Below are positions 18,549-26,322 of a DNA stretch of 50,450 nucleotides, one piece after another (the stretch's first letter is position 1; each line of letters starts with the position of its first letter). The notes below the pieces were generated by a model that was not told the origin of the DNA, searched no databases, and worked only from the letters and a program-made list of their open reading frames with translations. Source of the DNA: Bacteroides gallinarum DSM 18171 = JCM 13658 (GTDB lineage: Bacteria > Bacteroidota > Bacteroidia > Bacteroidales > Bacteroidaceae); assembly GCF_000374365.1 (NCBI RefSeq), contig NZ_KB894145.1, positions 1-50,450 on the forward strand, in the 5' to 3' direction. The position numbers and the translations under genes are program-made.

Positions 18549-18636
18549 GCCATGCCCGCACAGCCCGATAACTCCCAACTTTCACCCCCCAACTCTCAAC
18601 GCCATGCCCGCACAGCCCGATAACTCCCAACTTTCA
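18539..18636 (+). repeat. Near-tandem duplication, period 52 bp, spanning the recQ start
   Basis: The 46 bases at 18539-18584 recur exactly at 18591-18636, giving a 52-bp period. Each copy contains an ATG in the same context (18552 and 18604). The second ATG opens recQ. The first opens a 23-codon frame that stops at 18621-18623, inside the recQ coding region, because 52 is not a multiple of three. Confidence 0.85.
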
Positions 18637-20538
18637 ACTCTCAACTATCAACTCTTAAAACACTACTGGGGGTACGACCGCTTCCGGGGTATCCAGGAAG
18701 ACATCATCAACAGCATCAGTGAAAATAAAGATACATTGGGGCTGATGCCCACAGGCGGCGGCAAATCTATCACCTTCCAAGTCCCGGCACTTGCCAAAGA
18801 AGGGATGTGCCTCGTTATCACCCCCCTGATAGCCCTGATGAAAGACCAGGTGCAGAACCTGAGAAAACGGGGAATCAAAGCGCTTGCTATCTACTCCGGC
18901 ATGAGCCGGCAAGACATTATCGTAACCCTCGAAAACTGCATCTTCGGCAACTACAAATTTCTCTATATCTCCCCCGAACGGTTAGATACGGAAATCTTCC
19001 GCACCAAACTGCAAAAGATGAAAATCAGCATGATTACGGTAGACGAAAGCCACTGCATCTCGCAATGGGGATACGATTTCCGCCCCGCCTACCTGAAAAT
19101 CGCAGAGATACGCCAACTGCTTCCGGGCGTACCCGTTTTAGCCCTGACCGCCACCGCTACCCCGGAAGTGGTGAAAGACATACAGGCACGCCTGCACTTC
19201 CGCCGGGAAAATGTATTCCGCATGAGCTTCGAGCGGCAAAACCTCGCCTACATCGTCCGCAAAACAGAGAACAAAACCGGCGAACTGCTGCATATCCTGC
19301 GCAGCATGCCCGGCAGCGCCATTGTATATGTACGCAACCGCCGCCGCACCAAAGAAATCACCGAACTGCTGAACCACGAAGATATCACAGCCGATTTCTA
19401 CCATGCCGGACTGGACGATGCCACCAAAGACATCCGCCAGAACCGGTGGCAATCCGGCGAAAGCCGCGTCATGGTAGCCACCAACGCCTTCGGCATGGGA
19501 ATAGACAAACCGGACGTACGCATCGTCATCCACATGGACTTACCCGACTCCATAGAAGCCTATTTCCAAGAAGCCGGAAGAGCCGGACGCGACGGGCAGA
19601 AAGCCTATGCCGTCGTCCTGTATGCAACATCGGACAAAGCAACGCTGCACAAACGCATAGCAGACACCTTTCCCGAAAAAGACTATATAAAAGACGTGTA
19701 CGAACATATCCAGTACTACTACCAAATGGCAATGGGCGACGGGCTGGATTGCGTACGCGAGTTCAACATAGAAGACTTCTGCCGCAAATTCAAGTATTTC
19801 CCCGTTCCGGTAGACAGCGCACTGAAAATCCTCACCCTGGCAGGCTACTTGGAATACACCGGCGAGCAGGACAACACCTCGCGCATCCTTTTCACCGTTC
19901 GCAGAGACGAACTCTACAAACTGCGGGAAATGGGCGAGGACATGGACAAGCTTATCCAGTCCATACTCCGCTCCTACACAGGTGTATTCACAGATTACAC
20001 CTATATCAGCGAAGACTCGATAGCCATACGCACAGGCCTCTCCCGCCGGCAAATCTACGAACAGCTAATCCACCTTTCCAAACTACGTATCGTAAGCTAC
20101 ATCCCCCGTAAAAAAACACCTTATATAATATACACGCGCGAACGCATAGAAACCCGGTACATCCACATCCCCCCGGCAATCTACGAAGACCGGAAAGCAC
20201 GCTACGAAACCCGCATCAATGCCATACTGGACTACGTAACCAACGACACCGCATGCCGCAGCCGCATACTGCTGGATTACTTCGGAGAGAAAAACGAACA
20301 CAACTGCGGACTATGCGACACCTGTATCAACCTGCGGAACAAACGGACATCCCGCCAACCGGATGCAGAAGAACTCACCGAAAAAATATACCGGGCGCTA
20401 TCCGGCTCGCCGTTGACCCCCGCCGCCTTACTCGAACAAGTTGCAGCGGACAAAGAGCTTTTAACCGAAACCCTGCACCGGCTATTGGACGAAGGAAACA
20501 TCATTGCCGTAGACGGAATGCTGCAAATCAAAAAATAA
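18604..20538 (+). CDS. recQ: ATP-dependent DNA helicase RecQ
   Basis: RecQ unwinds DNA 3'-5' in recombination and repair. The 644-residue protein has Walker A GLMPTGGGKS (Lys 54), the VDESHC Walker B variant of DEAH, the aromatic-rich loop CISQWGYDFRPAY, helicase C motif VI GRAGRDG, and zinc-binding cysteines ending CGLCDTC near 570. An RQC-like winged helix is followed by a short C-terminal tail. The first 15 or so residues (MPAQPDNSQLSTLNY) are encoded by a duplicated intergenic repeat, which is unusual. The conserved fold starts only at about LLKHYWGYDRFRGIQ. No other in-frame ATG lies between, so this start is the best available, but the true N-terminus needs evidence. Confidence 0.9.
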   Translation: MPAQPDNSQLSTLNYQLLKHYWGYDRFRGIQEDIINSISENKDTLGLMPTGGGKSITFQVPALAKEGMCLVITPLIALMKDQVQNLRKRGIKALAIYSGMSRQDIIVTLENCIFGNYKFLYISPERLDTEIFRTKLQKMKISMITVDESHCISQWGYDFRPAYLKIAEIRQLLPGVPVLALTATATPEVVKDIQARLHFRRENVFRMSFERQNLAYIVRKTENKTGELLHILRSMPGSAIVYVRNRRRTKEITELLNHEDITADFYHAGLDDATKDIRQNRWQSGESRVMVATNAFGMGIDKPDVRIVIHMDLPDSIEAYFQEAGRAGRDGQKAYAVVLYATSDKATLHKRIADTFPEKDYIKDVYEHIQYYYQMAMGDGLDCVREFNIEDFCRKFKYFPVPVDSALKILTLAGYLEYTGEQDNTSRILFTVRRDELYKLREMGEDMDKLIQSILRSYTGVFTDYTYISEDSIAIRTGLSRRQIYEQLIHLSKLRIVSYIPRKKTPYIIYTRERIETRYIHIPPAIYEDRKARYETRINAILDYVTNDTACRSRILLDYFGEKNEHNCGLCDTCINLRNKRTSRQPDAEELTEKIYRALSGSPLTPAALLEQVAADKELLTETLHRLLDEGNIIAVDGMLQIKK

Positions 20539-20543
20539 ATCAT

Positions 20544-20551
20544 TACTTTTG
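20544..20551 (+). promoter_or_regulatory. -7 box for the TPR gene
   Basis: TACTTTTG is a perfect TAnnTTTG just after the recQ stop, 66 bp before the TPR gene start. No clear -33 TTTG. Confidence 0.45.
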
Positions 20552-20617
20552 TGCAGTGCATTAACGCACCGGCCGGTATCGGCCTATTAAAAACATAACT
20601 AAAACCATATCGCAACC

Positions 20618-21577
20618 ATGAGATTCTTTAAATCTTTTTTCTCCGGTAAGCCGGAAGACCCGGAAGAGGAAAAACAGAAAAACAAGCAGAAGAACTTCGA
20701 GATATTCAAGTACGACGGCATGCGTGCCCAGCGCATGGGACGCGCCGACTATGCCGTCAAATGCTTCACCGAAGCCCTTGCCCTGCAAGAGGATTTCGAG
20801 ACAATGGGTTACCTGGCACAAGTATATATCCAGTCCAACGAACTGGACGAAGCACGCAAATTCTTGGAACGGATGACCGGGATAGAACCGGAACACACCT
20901 CCACCCTCCTGACTCTTGCCAATGTCTGCTACATGCAAGAAGACTATCCCGCTATGGCGGAAGCCGCCCGGAAAGCCATTGCCATTGAAGAAGGCAACGC
21001 CATGGCGCATTACCTGCTGGGCAAAGCCGACAACAGCCAAAACGACGGCATCATGTGCGTAGCCCACCTGACAAAAGCTATCGTACTGAAAGACGACTTT
21101 ACAGAAGCCCGCCTGCTGCGCGCCGAAGCACTAACTAAGATGCAGCAGTACAAAGAAGCCCTGGAAGACATCGCCGCCATTCTTGCCCAAGACCCGGACG
21201 ACGAAAGCGCCATACTGCTCCGCGGAAAAATAAAGGAAGCCACCGGTGCCGAGAACGAGGCGGAAACCGATTACCTCCATGTAACGGAGCTGAACCCCTT
21301 CAACGAACAGGCATTCCTCTACCTGGGACAACTGTACATCAGCCAGAAAAAGATAGCCGAAGCTATCGCCCTGTTCGACGAAGCTATCGAACTGAATCCG
21401 AATTTCGCCCAAGCATACCACGAACGCGGCCGTGCCAAGCTGCTGAACGGCGACAAGGAAGGTTCCGTAGAAGACATGAAGCGCGGACTGGAGCTGAACC
21501 CAAAAGACATACAAGGTTTCAACGGACAATACGGTAACCAGCCGGGCAATAACACAACAAACATATTGGGATTATAA
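20618..21577 (+). CDS. Tetratricopeptide repeat protein
   Basis: A 319-residue protein made almost entirely of TPR units (about 35-300). Recognisable turns are MGRADYAVKCFTEALAL, NELDEARKFLERM, DYPAMAEAARKAIAI, QKKIAEAIALFDEAIELNPNF and DKEGSVEDMKRGLELNP. The N-terminus is basic and lacks a signal peptide, so it is probably cytoplasmic. The tail is Asn/Gly-rich (GNQPGNNTTN). It is likely a scaffold for protein contacts, with no enzymatic motif. Its own -7 box separates it from recQ, and the aromatic operon promoter follows. Confidence 0.78.
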   Translation: MRFFKSFFSGKPEDPEEEKQKNKQKNFEIFKYDGMRAQRMGRADYAVKCFTEALALQEDFETMGYLAQVYIQSNELDEARKFLERMTGIEPEHTSTLLTLANVCYMQEDYPAMAEAARKAIAIEEGNAMAHYLLGKADNSQNDGIMCVAHLTKAIVLKDDFTEARLLRAEALTKMQQYKEALEDIAAILAQDPDDESAILLRGKIKEATGAENEAETDYLHVTELNPFNEQAFLYLGQLYISQKKIAEAIALFDEAIELNPNFAQAYHERGRAKLLNGDKEGSVEDMKRGLELNPKDIQGFNGQYGNQPGNNTTNILGL

Positions 21578-21626
21578 TAGAACATCTATAATTTGATGCT
21601 GATATTAAAAAAAAGTTCGTTTTTTA

Positions 21627-21656
21627 TTTGCATATAAAAGAAAAGTGTTACTTTTG
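21627..21656 (+). promoter_or_regulatory. Promoter of the Phe/Tyr operon
   Basis: TTTG at 21627-21630 and TACTTTTG at 21649-21656, 18 bp apart, match the Bacteroidetes -33/-7 consensus. The transcription start should fall near 21663, about 20 nt before the leader ATG. Confidence 0.7.
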
Positions 21657-21683
21657 TCGCGTAATTCAAAACGAAAAGCAAGA

Positions 21684-21770
21684 ATGAAATCATTTACTTA
21701 TGCATATTACTTCTTTTTTTACTTTTACTTTAGCCGGAAAGTAGAGCGGGAGTTTGTATGTATCGAGTGA
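21684..21770 (+). CDS. Phe/Tyr-rich leader peptide of the aromatic operon
   Basis: A 28-codon frame beginning MKSFTYAYYFFFYFYFS and ending in TGA at 21768-21770. Between codons 4 and 16 it has six Phe and five Tyr codons. It lies between a good promoter and an intrinsic terminator, upstream of Phe/Tyr biosynthesis genes. That is the classical arrangement of an attenuation leader, as in E. coli pheA, though the sequence is unrelated. The antiterminator strand (21744-21751) is inside the last part of this frame. A ribosome completing the leader would cover it, while a ribosome stalled at the Phe/Tyr codons would leave it mostly free. The peptide itself probably has no other job. Confidence 0.85.
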   Translation: MKSFTYAYYFFFYFYFSRKVEREFVCIE

Positions 21771-21849
21771 CAGTGATACTTAAGAACAGAATAGAGAATC
21801 AAGCAATATATGAAATCCCGCTCCATTGTATGGAAGCGGGATTTTTTTT
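21744..21849 (+). terminator. Attenuator: terminator with competing antiterminator
   Basis: The terminator is a 10-bp perfect stem (21813-21822 with 21835-21844) followed by eight T (21842-21849), directly before pheA. The upstream GAGCGGGA (21744-21751) is exactly complementary to TCCCGCTC (21816-21823), which holds the left terminator arm. Pairing of these two would prevent the terminator. The two structures are mutually exclusive. Confidence 0.85.
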
Positions 21850-21882
21850 GTAGCATAAACTAAGAAAACAAATAATGACAGA

Positions 21883-22731
21883 ATGAAAAAGGTAGCCATT
21901 CAAGGAACATTAGGTTCGTATCACGACATTGCCGCACACAAGTACTTCGAAGGAGAAGAAATACAGCTAATATGCTGCGCCACCTTCGAGGACGTATTCG
22001 CCGCTGTCAAGAAAGACAGCCAGACCATAGGCATGCTGGCGATAGAAAACACCATTGCAGGCAGCCTGCTGCACAACAACGAGCTGCTGCGCCAGAGCGG
22101 GGCACAGATTGTAGGCGAATATAAACTGCGCATCTCGCACAGCTTCGTCTGCCTGCCCGACGAAGACTGGGACGATATTACCGAGGTGAATTCCCACCCT
22201 ATCGCCCTGATGCAATGCCGTGAGTTCCTCGGACAGCACCCCGGCATCAAAGTAGTGGAAGGCGAGGACACCGCCCTCAGCGCGGAAATTATCAAGAAAG
22301 AGAACCTGAAAGGACACGCCGCAATCTGTTCCAAAGCAGCCGCCGAGCGTTACGGCATGAAGGTGTTGCAGGAAAGCATCGAAACCAACAAACACAACTT
22401 CACCCGCTTCCTGGTAGTGGCCGACCCCTGGCAAGTGGACGAGCTGAACCGCCACCGCAACAGGGAAGTGAACAAGGCAAGCATGGTATTCACACTGCCG
22501 CATATGGAGGGAAGCCTCTCGCAAGTATTGTCTATCCTGTCCTTCTACCGTATCAACCTGACGAAGATACAATCGCTGCCTATCATCGGGCGCGAATGGG
22601 AATACCAGTTCTACGTAGACGTGGTTTTCGACAACGTACTGAAATACAAACAATCTATCGTGGCTATCACCCCACTTACCAAAGAACTTAAAATATTAGG
22701 AGAATACGAAGATGGAAAATCGAATATCTAA
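21883..22731 (+). CDS. pheA: Prephenate dehydratase (monofunctional, with ACT domain)
   Basis: It converts prephenate to phenylpyruvate, the committed step to Phe. The 282 residues comprise a periplasmic-binding-like catalytic domain (about 1-185) and an ACT domain (about 195-280) for feedback inhibition. Visible motifs are ENTIAGSLLHNNELL near 47-61 and the catalytic NFTRFLVV near 167-174. GSLSQVLSILSFYRINLTKIQSLP near 207-230 forms the ACT ligand region. No chorismate mutase is fused here; that activity is in the DAHP synthase gene downstream. A three-codon frame (ATG ACA GAA TGA, 21875-21886) overlaps this start codon as ATGA. The next gene overlaps by 20 bp. Confidence 0.93.
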   Translation: MKKVAIQGTLGSYHDIAAHKYFEGEEIQLICCATFEDVFAAVKKDSQTIGMLAIENTIAGSLLHNNELLRQSGAQIVGEYKLRISHSFVCLPDEDWDDITEVNSHPIALMQCREFLGQHPGIKVVEGEDTALSAEIIKKENLKGHAAICSKAAAERYGMKVLQESIETNKHNFTRFLVVADPWQVDELNRHRNREVNKASMVFTLPHMEGSLSQVLSILSFYRINLTKIQSLPIIGREWEYQFYVDVVFDNVLKYKQSIVAITPLTKELKILGEYEDGKSNI

Positions 22732-23887
22732 AATAAAGCCTGCCGACCGGCTGGCAAGCGTAAGCGAATACTACTTCTCTAAAAAGCTGAAAGAAGTGGC
22801 ACAGATGAATGCCGAAGGCAAGGACGTAATCAGCCTGGGCATCGGCAGCCCCGACATGCCCCCTTCGGAGAGCACCGTACAGACGCTTTGCGAGGCAGCG
22901 CACAATCCCGACGGACACGGTTACCAGCCCTATGTGGGCATTCCCGAACTGCGCCGCAGCTTTGCCGGCTGGTACAAAAGGTGGTACGGGGTGGAACTGA
23001 ACCCGAATACGGAGATACAGCCGCTTATCGGCTCTAAGGAAGGTATCCTGCATGTTACGCTGGCATTCGTCAACCCCGGCGAACAGGTATTGGTTCCCAA
23101 TCCGGGCTATCCCACCTACACCTCGCTAAGCAAGATATTGGGCGCCGAAGTGGTGAACTACGACCTGAAAGAAGAAAACGGCTGGATGCCCGATTTCGAC
23201 GAGCTGGAAAAAATGGATACGAGCCGCGTAAAGCTGATGTGGACCAACTACCCCAACATGCCCACGGGAGCGAACGCCACCCCGGAGCTTTACCGGAAGT
23301 TGGTGGACTTCGCACGCCGCAAGGACATCGTCATCGTTAACGACAACCCGTACAGCTTCATCCTGAACGAGCATCCCACCAGCATCCTCAGCGTGCCGGG
23401 AGCCAAAGAATGCTGCATCGAGTTCAACTCCATGAGCAAAAGCCACAACATGCCGGGCTGGCGTATCGGCATGCTCGCCTCCAATGCAGACTTCGTACAA
23501 TGGATTCTGAAAGTGAAAAGCAACATAGACAGCGGCATGTTCCGCGCCATGCAACTGGCGGCTGCCACCGCCCTGGAAGCAGGCGAAGAGTGGTACGAAG
23601 GCAACAACAGAAACTACCGTGCACGCCGCCGCCTGGCAGGTGAAATCATGCATGCGCTCGGATGCACGTACGACGAAAAGCAGGTGGGCATGTTCCTTTG
23701 GGGCAAGATACCCGACAGTTGTGCCGATGTGGAGGAGCTTACCGAACGGGTACTGCATGAGGCACGGGTATTCATCACTCCGGGCTTTATCTTCGGCAGC
23801 AACGGTAAGAGGTACATCCGCATCTCGCTCTGCTGCAAGGACGACAAACTGGCGGAAGCCCTGAAACGCATCGAAGCGATGAAGTAA
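22712..23887 (+). CDS. PLP-dependent aminotransferase, class I/II, probably aromatic
   Basis: A 391-residue fold-type I aminotransferase. The PLP Schiff-base lysine lies in FNSMSKSHNMPGWRIGM (about 235-250). The substrate-carboxylate arginine region is RYIRISLCC near the C-terminus, and NPGYPTYTS and NDNPYSF (about 208-214) line the cofactor site. Within this operon the natural substrates are phenylpyruvate and 4-hydroxyphenylpyruvate, or prephenate; that is inference from context. Paralogues resemble LL-diaminopimelate aminotransferase. It overlaps pheA by 20 bp, implying translational coupling. A 215-bp repeat-bearing gap separates it from the next gene. Confidence 0.85.
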   Translation: MENRISKIKPADRLASVSEYYFSKKLKEVAQMNAEGKDVISLGIGSPDMPPSESTVQTLCEAAHNPDGHGYQPYVGIPELRRSFAGWYKRWYGVELNPNTEIQPLIGSKEGILHVTLAFVNPGEQVLVPNPGYPTYTSLSKILGAEVVNYDLKEENGWMPDFDELEKMDTSRVKLMWTNYPNMPTGANATPELYRKLVDFARRKDIVIVNDNPYSFILNEHPTSILSVPGAKECCIEFNSMSKSHNMPGWRIGMLASNADFVQWILKVKSNIDSGMFRAMQLAAATALEAGEEWYEGNNRNYRARRRLAGEIMHALGCTYDEKQVGMFLWGKIPDSCADVEELTERVLHEARVFITPGFIFGSNGKRYIRISLCCKDDKLAEALKRIEAMK

Positions 23888-23906
23888 TATCCTTACAAGC
23901 GCTTCC

Positions 23907-24011
23907 CCCTCCGGAAAAAGGAGGGAAACGTTTTACTAAAACCCGGCCGGAGATTTACTAAAACTCCGGCAAGGATTTACTAAAAGACCGACCCTGTTTT
24001 AGTAAATCTCC
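23907..24011 (+). repeat. Repeat cluster with a 16-bp perfect inverted repeat
   Basis: Three direct copies of TTTACTAAAA (starting 23932, 23954 and 23976) have a 22-bp period, and an inverted copy follows (23997-24006). GGAGATTTACTAAAAC (23949-23964) is the exact reverse complement of 23996-24011, with a 31-nt loop. A separate small hairpin (CCCTCC at 23907-23912, GGAGGG at 23920-23925) precedes it. The cluster lies inside the operon and may cause processing or partial termination. Confidence 0.75.
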
Positions 24012-24102
24012 CGAACCGGTCTTCGGAAGGCATTCCCGGCAGGGTTGCCAACAACCGGAAAATATACATGGAATTAAGAATATAATTAAACAAATAAAGA
24101 AT

Positions 24103-25170
24103 ATGGAACTCGAATTAGAATCGATTTTATTGCCGGGCATCGAGGACAAACGCCCCTTGATTATCTCCGGGCCGTGTAGTGCAGAGACGAAAGAACAAGT
24201 TATGGACACTGCCAGGCAGTTGGCGTCCAAAGGAATGAAGATATTCCGTGCGGGCATCTGGAAACCCCGTACCAAGCCGGGCGGTTTCGAAGGTATCGGC
24301 GTGGAGGGCTTGCCCTGGCTTAAAGAGGTAAAGCAGGAAACGGGCATGTACGTCTCTACCGAGGTAGCTACCGCCAAGCATGTGTACGAATGCCTAAAAG
24401 CCGGCATAGACATACTCTGGATAGGCGCACGCACCACCGCCAACCCCTTTGCCGTGCAGGAGATAGCCGATGCCCTGAAAGGCGTGGACATCCCGGTATT
24501 GGTAAAGAATCCCGTAAACCCTGACCTCGAATTATGGATAGGCGCCTTGGAGCGCATAAACAATGCCGGGTTAAAGCGTCTCGGCGCCATTCACCGCGGT
24601 TTCAGCAGTTACGACAAAAAGCTTTACCGCAACCTGCCCCAATGGCACATTCCTATCGAGCTGCGCCGCCGTATCCCGAACCTGCCCATTATCTGCGACC
24701 CGAGCCATATCGGTGGGAAGCGCGAATTGATTGCCCCACTCTGCCAGCAGGCAATGGACTTGGGTTTCAACGGCTTGATTATCGAGAGCCACTGCAACCC
24801 GGACTGTGCGTGGAGCGATGCCGCCCAGCAGGTTACCCCGGATGTGCTGGATTATATCCTCAACCTGCTCGTTATCCGCAAGGACACGCAGAGCACCGAA
24901 AACCTCAGCGAACTGCGCAAGCAAATCGACGAGTGCGATAACAACCTCATCCAGGAGCTGGCTAAAAGGATGCGTGTGGCACGTGAAATCGGCACGTACA
25001 AGAAAGAGCACGACATGACGATTCTGCAAACGGGACGTTATAACGAAATTCTCGAAAAACGCGGTTCGCAAGGCTCGCTCTGCGGCATGGATTCCGAGTT
25101 TATCAAGAAAGTGTTCGAGGCGATACACGAGGAGAGCGTACGCCAACAAATGGAAATCATTAATAAATGA
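24103..25170 (+). CDS. Bifunctional DAHP synthase / chorismate mutase
   Basis: A 355-residue fusion. Residues about 1-255 are a class I DAHP synthase of the AroA-beta/KDPG-like type, which joins phosphoenolpyruvate and erythrose-4-phosphate. Motifs are ISGPCSAET, FRAGIWKPRTKPGGFEG, GARTTANPF, KNPVNPD, HRGFSSYDKKLYRN and CDPSHIGGKRE. Residues about 262-350 are an AroQ-type chorismate mutase (LSELRKQIDECDNNLIQELAKRM followed by IGTYKKEHDM). The fusion places the first shikimate step and the branch to prephenate in one chain, a common arrangement in Bacteroidetes and one that allows prephenate feedback on DAHP synthase. It is the third gene of the aromatic operon. Confidence 0.92.
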   Translation: MELELESILLPGIEDKRPLIISGPCSAETKEQVMDTARQLASKGMKIFRAGIWKPRTKPGGFEGIGVEGLPWLKEVKQETGMYVSTEVATAKHVYECLKAGIDILWIGARTTANPFAVQEIADALKGVDIPVLVKNPVNPDLELWIGALERINNAGLKRLGAIHRGFSSYDKKLYRNLPQWHIPIELRRRIPNLPIICDPSHIGGKRELIAPLCQQAMDLGFNGLIIESHCNPDCAWSDAAQQVTPDVLDYILNLLVIRKDTQSTENLSELRKQIDECDNNLIQELAKRMRVAREIGTYKKEHDMTILQTGRYNEILEKRGSQGSLCGMDSEFIKKVFEAIHEESVRQQMEIINK

Positions 25171-25180
25171 CAAATTAGTT

Positions 25181-25430
25181 TTCACCACAGAGGAGCACAG
25201 AGTTTTTTAGATTGTTCTCGGAGAGATTTATTGCTTTTCAGACAAAAAAAGAAAAAAGAAAAAAGAGAAAAGACAGAAGAACAAAAGAACAGAAGGACAT
25301 AAGAACAGAAAGACATAGGAACAGAAAGGCAAAGAGACAGAAACTATGCGGAAACATGTCGTTTGTGCGACACAACAGAATTTATTCTTTTGTTCTTCTG
25401 TCTGAAGAACTCTGTGTCCTCTGCGGTGAA
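25181..25430. repeat. Nested inverted repeats before tyrA
   Basis: An outer imperfect pair (25181-25204 and 25408-25430, of the ACCACAGAGG-ACACAGAG type) surrounds a perfect 19-bp pair (25271-25289 and 25385-25403). Between them is a purine-rich direct-repeat tract built on AAGAACAGAA and GGACATA words (about 25240-25345). The whole 250 bp could fold as one long hairpin. It carries no gene I can support. Confidence 0.75.
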
Positions 25431-25448
25431 ATCATAACAACCGAAATC

Positions 25449-26222
25449 ATGCGAATATTAATACTCGGAGCCGGAAAAATGGGCTCTTTCTTTACGGATA
25501 TTTTAAGTTTCCAACACGAGACAGCGGTGTACGACGTCAACCCGCACCAGTTGCGTTTTGTCTACAACACCTACCGCTTCACTACGCTGGAAGAAATCAA
25601 GGAGTTCGAACCGGAGCTGGTAATCAATGCCGTTACGGTGAAATATACCCTGGAAGCCTTCCGCCAGGTGTTGCCCGTACTGCCGAAGGATTGCATCATC
25701 AGCGACATTGCCTCGGTAAAGACGGGACTGAAAAAATTCTACGAAGAAAGCGGTTTCCGCTATGTTTCGACGCACCCCATGTTCGGCCCCACCTTTGCCA
25801 GTTTGAGCAACCTGAATACGGAGAACGCCATTATCATCAGCGAAGGCGACCACCTGGGAAAAATCTTTTTCAAAGACCTGTACCAGACCATGAAGCTCAA
25901 TATCTTCGAATATACCTTCGACGAACACGACGAAACGGTAGCCTACTCCCTGTCTATCCCCTTCGTTTCCACCTTTGTGTTCGCAGCGGTCATGAAGCAT
26001 CAGGAAGCCCCGGGAACGACTTTTAAAAAGCATATGGCCATTGCCAAAGGATTGCTGAGCGAGGACGATTATCTGCTCCAGGAAATTCTGTTCAATCCCC
26101 GTACGCCCGGACAAGTAGAAAATATACGTCTGGAGCTCAAACAGTTATTGGAAATCATCAACAATAAGGATGCGGAAGGGATGAAGAAATACCTGACTAA
26201 AATCAGAGGGAAGATTAGATGA
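25449..26222 (+). CDS. tyrA: Prephenate dehydrogenase
   Basis: It oxidatively decarboxylates prephenate to 4-hydroxyphenylpyruvate for Tyr. The 257-residue protein opens with the Rossmann motif MRILILGAGKMGSFF, so the ATG at 25449 is clearly the start. An open frame extends 79 codons further upstream from a TTG, but it encodes low-complexity Lys/Arg-rich sequence from the repeat region. Other landmarks are SDIASVKTGLKKF and THPMFGPTFASL (about 107-123). No ACT domain is present. It closes the aromatic operon and shares a terminator with the convergent receptor gene. Independent expression from the 278-bp gap is possible. Confidence 0.9.
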   Translation: MRILILGAGKMGSFFTDILSFQHETAVYDVNPHQLRFVYNTYRFTTLEEIKEFEPELVINAVTVKYTLEAFRQVLPVLPKDCIISDIASVKTGLKKFYEESGFRYVSTHPMFGPTFASLSNLNTENAIIISEGDHLGKIFFKDLYQTMKLNIFEYTFDEHDETVAYSLSIPFVSTFVFAAVMKHQEAPGTTFKKHMAIAKGLLSEDDYLLQEILFNPRTPGQVENIRLELKQLLEIINNKDAEGMKKYLTKIRGKIR

Positions 26223-26227
26223 TAATG

Positions 26228-26312
26228 GGAGTTAGGGGGAAAAGGAATAAAGAAAATCCGGGTAATCCGTGCCCGAAAGAAATCATCAAGTGCACTTTGC
26301 CCCCCTAACTCC
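26228..26312. terminator. Shared terminator of tyrA and the receptor gene
   Basis: A 12-bp perfect stem, GGAGTTAGGGGG (26228-26239) with CCCCCTAACTCC (26301-26312), spans a 61-nt loop between convergent genes. T-runs are weak, so it may act mainly as a barrier or RNA-stability structure. Confidence 0.5.
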
Positions 26313-26322
26313 TTTCTCCCCT

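Noticed and set aside
18807..20111. 434-codon plus-strand open frame within recQ
   Set aside because: It is a +1 shadow of recQ, very rich in Arg, His and Pro with no domain, while the recQ frame carries all helicase motifs.
25212..25448. 79-codon N-terminal extension of tyrA
   Set aside because: It starts at TTG and encodes Lys/Arg-rich low-complexity residues from the repeat tract. The conserved Rossmann start MRILILGAG begins at the ATG at 25449.
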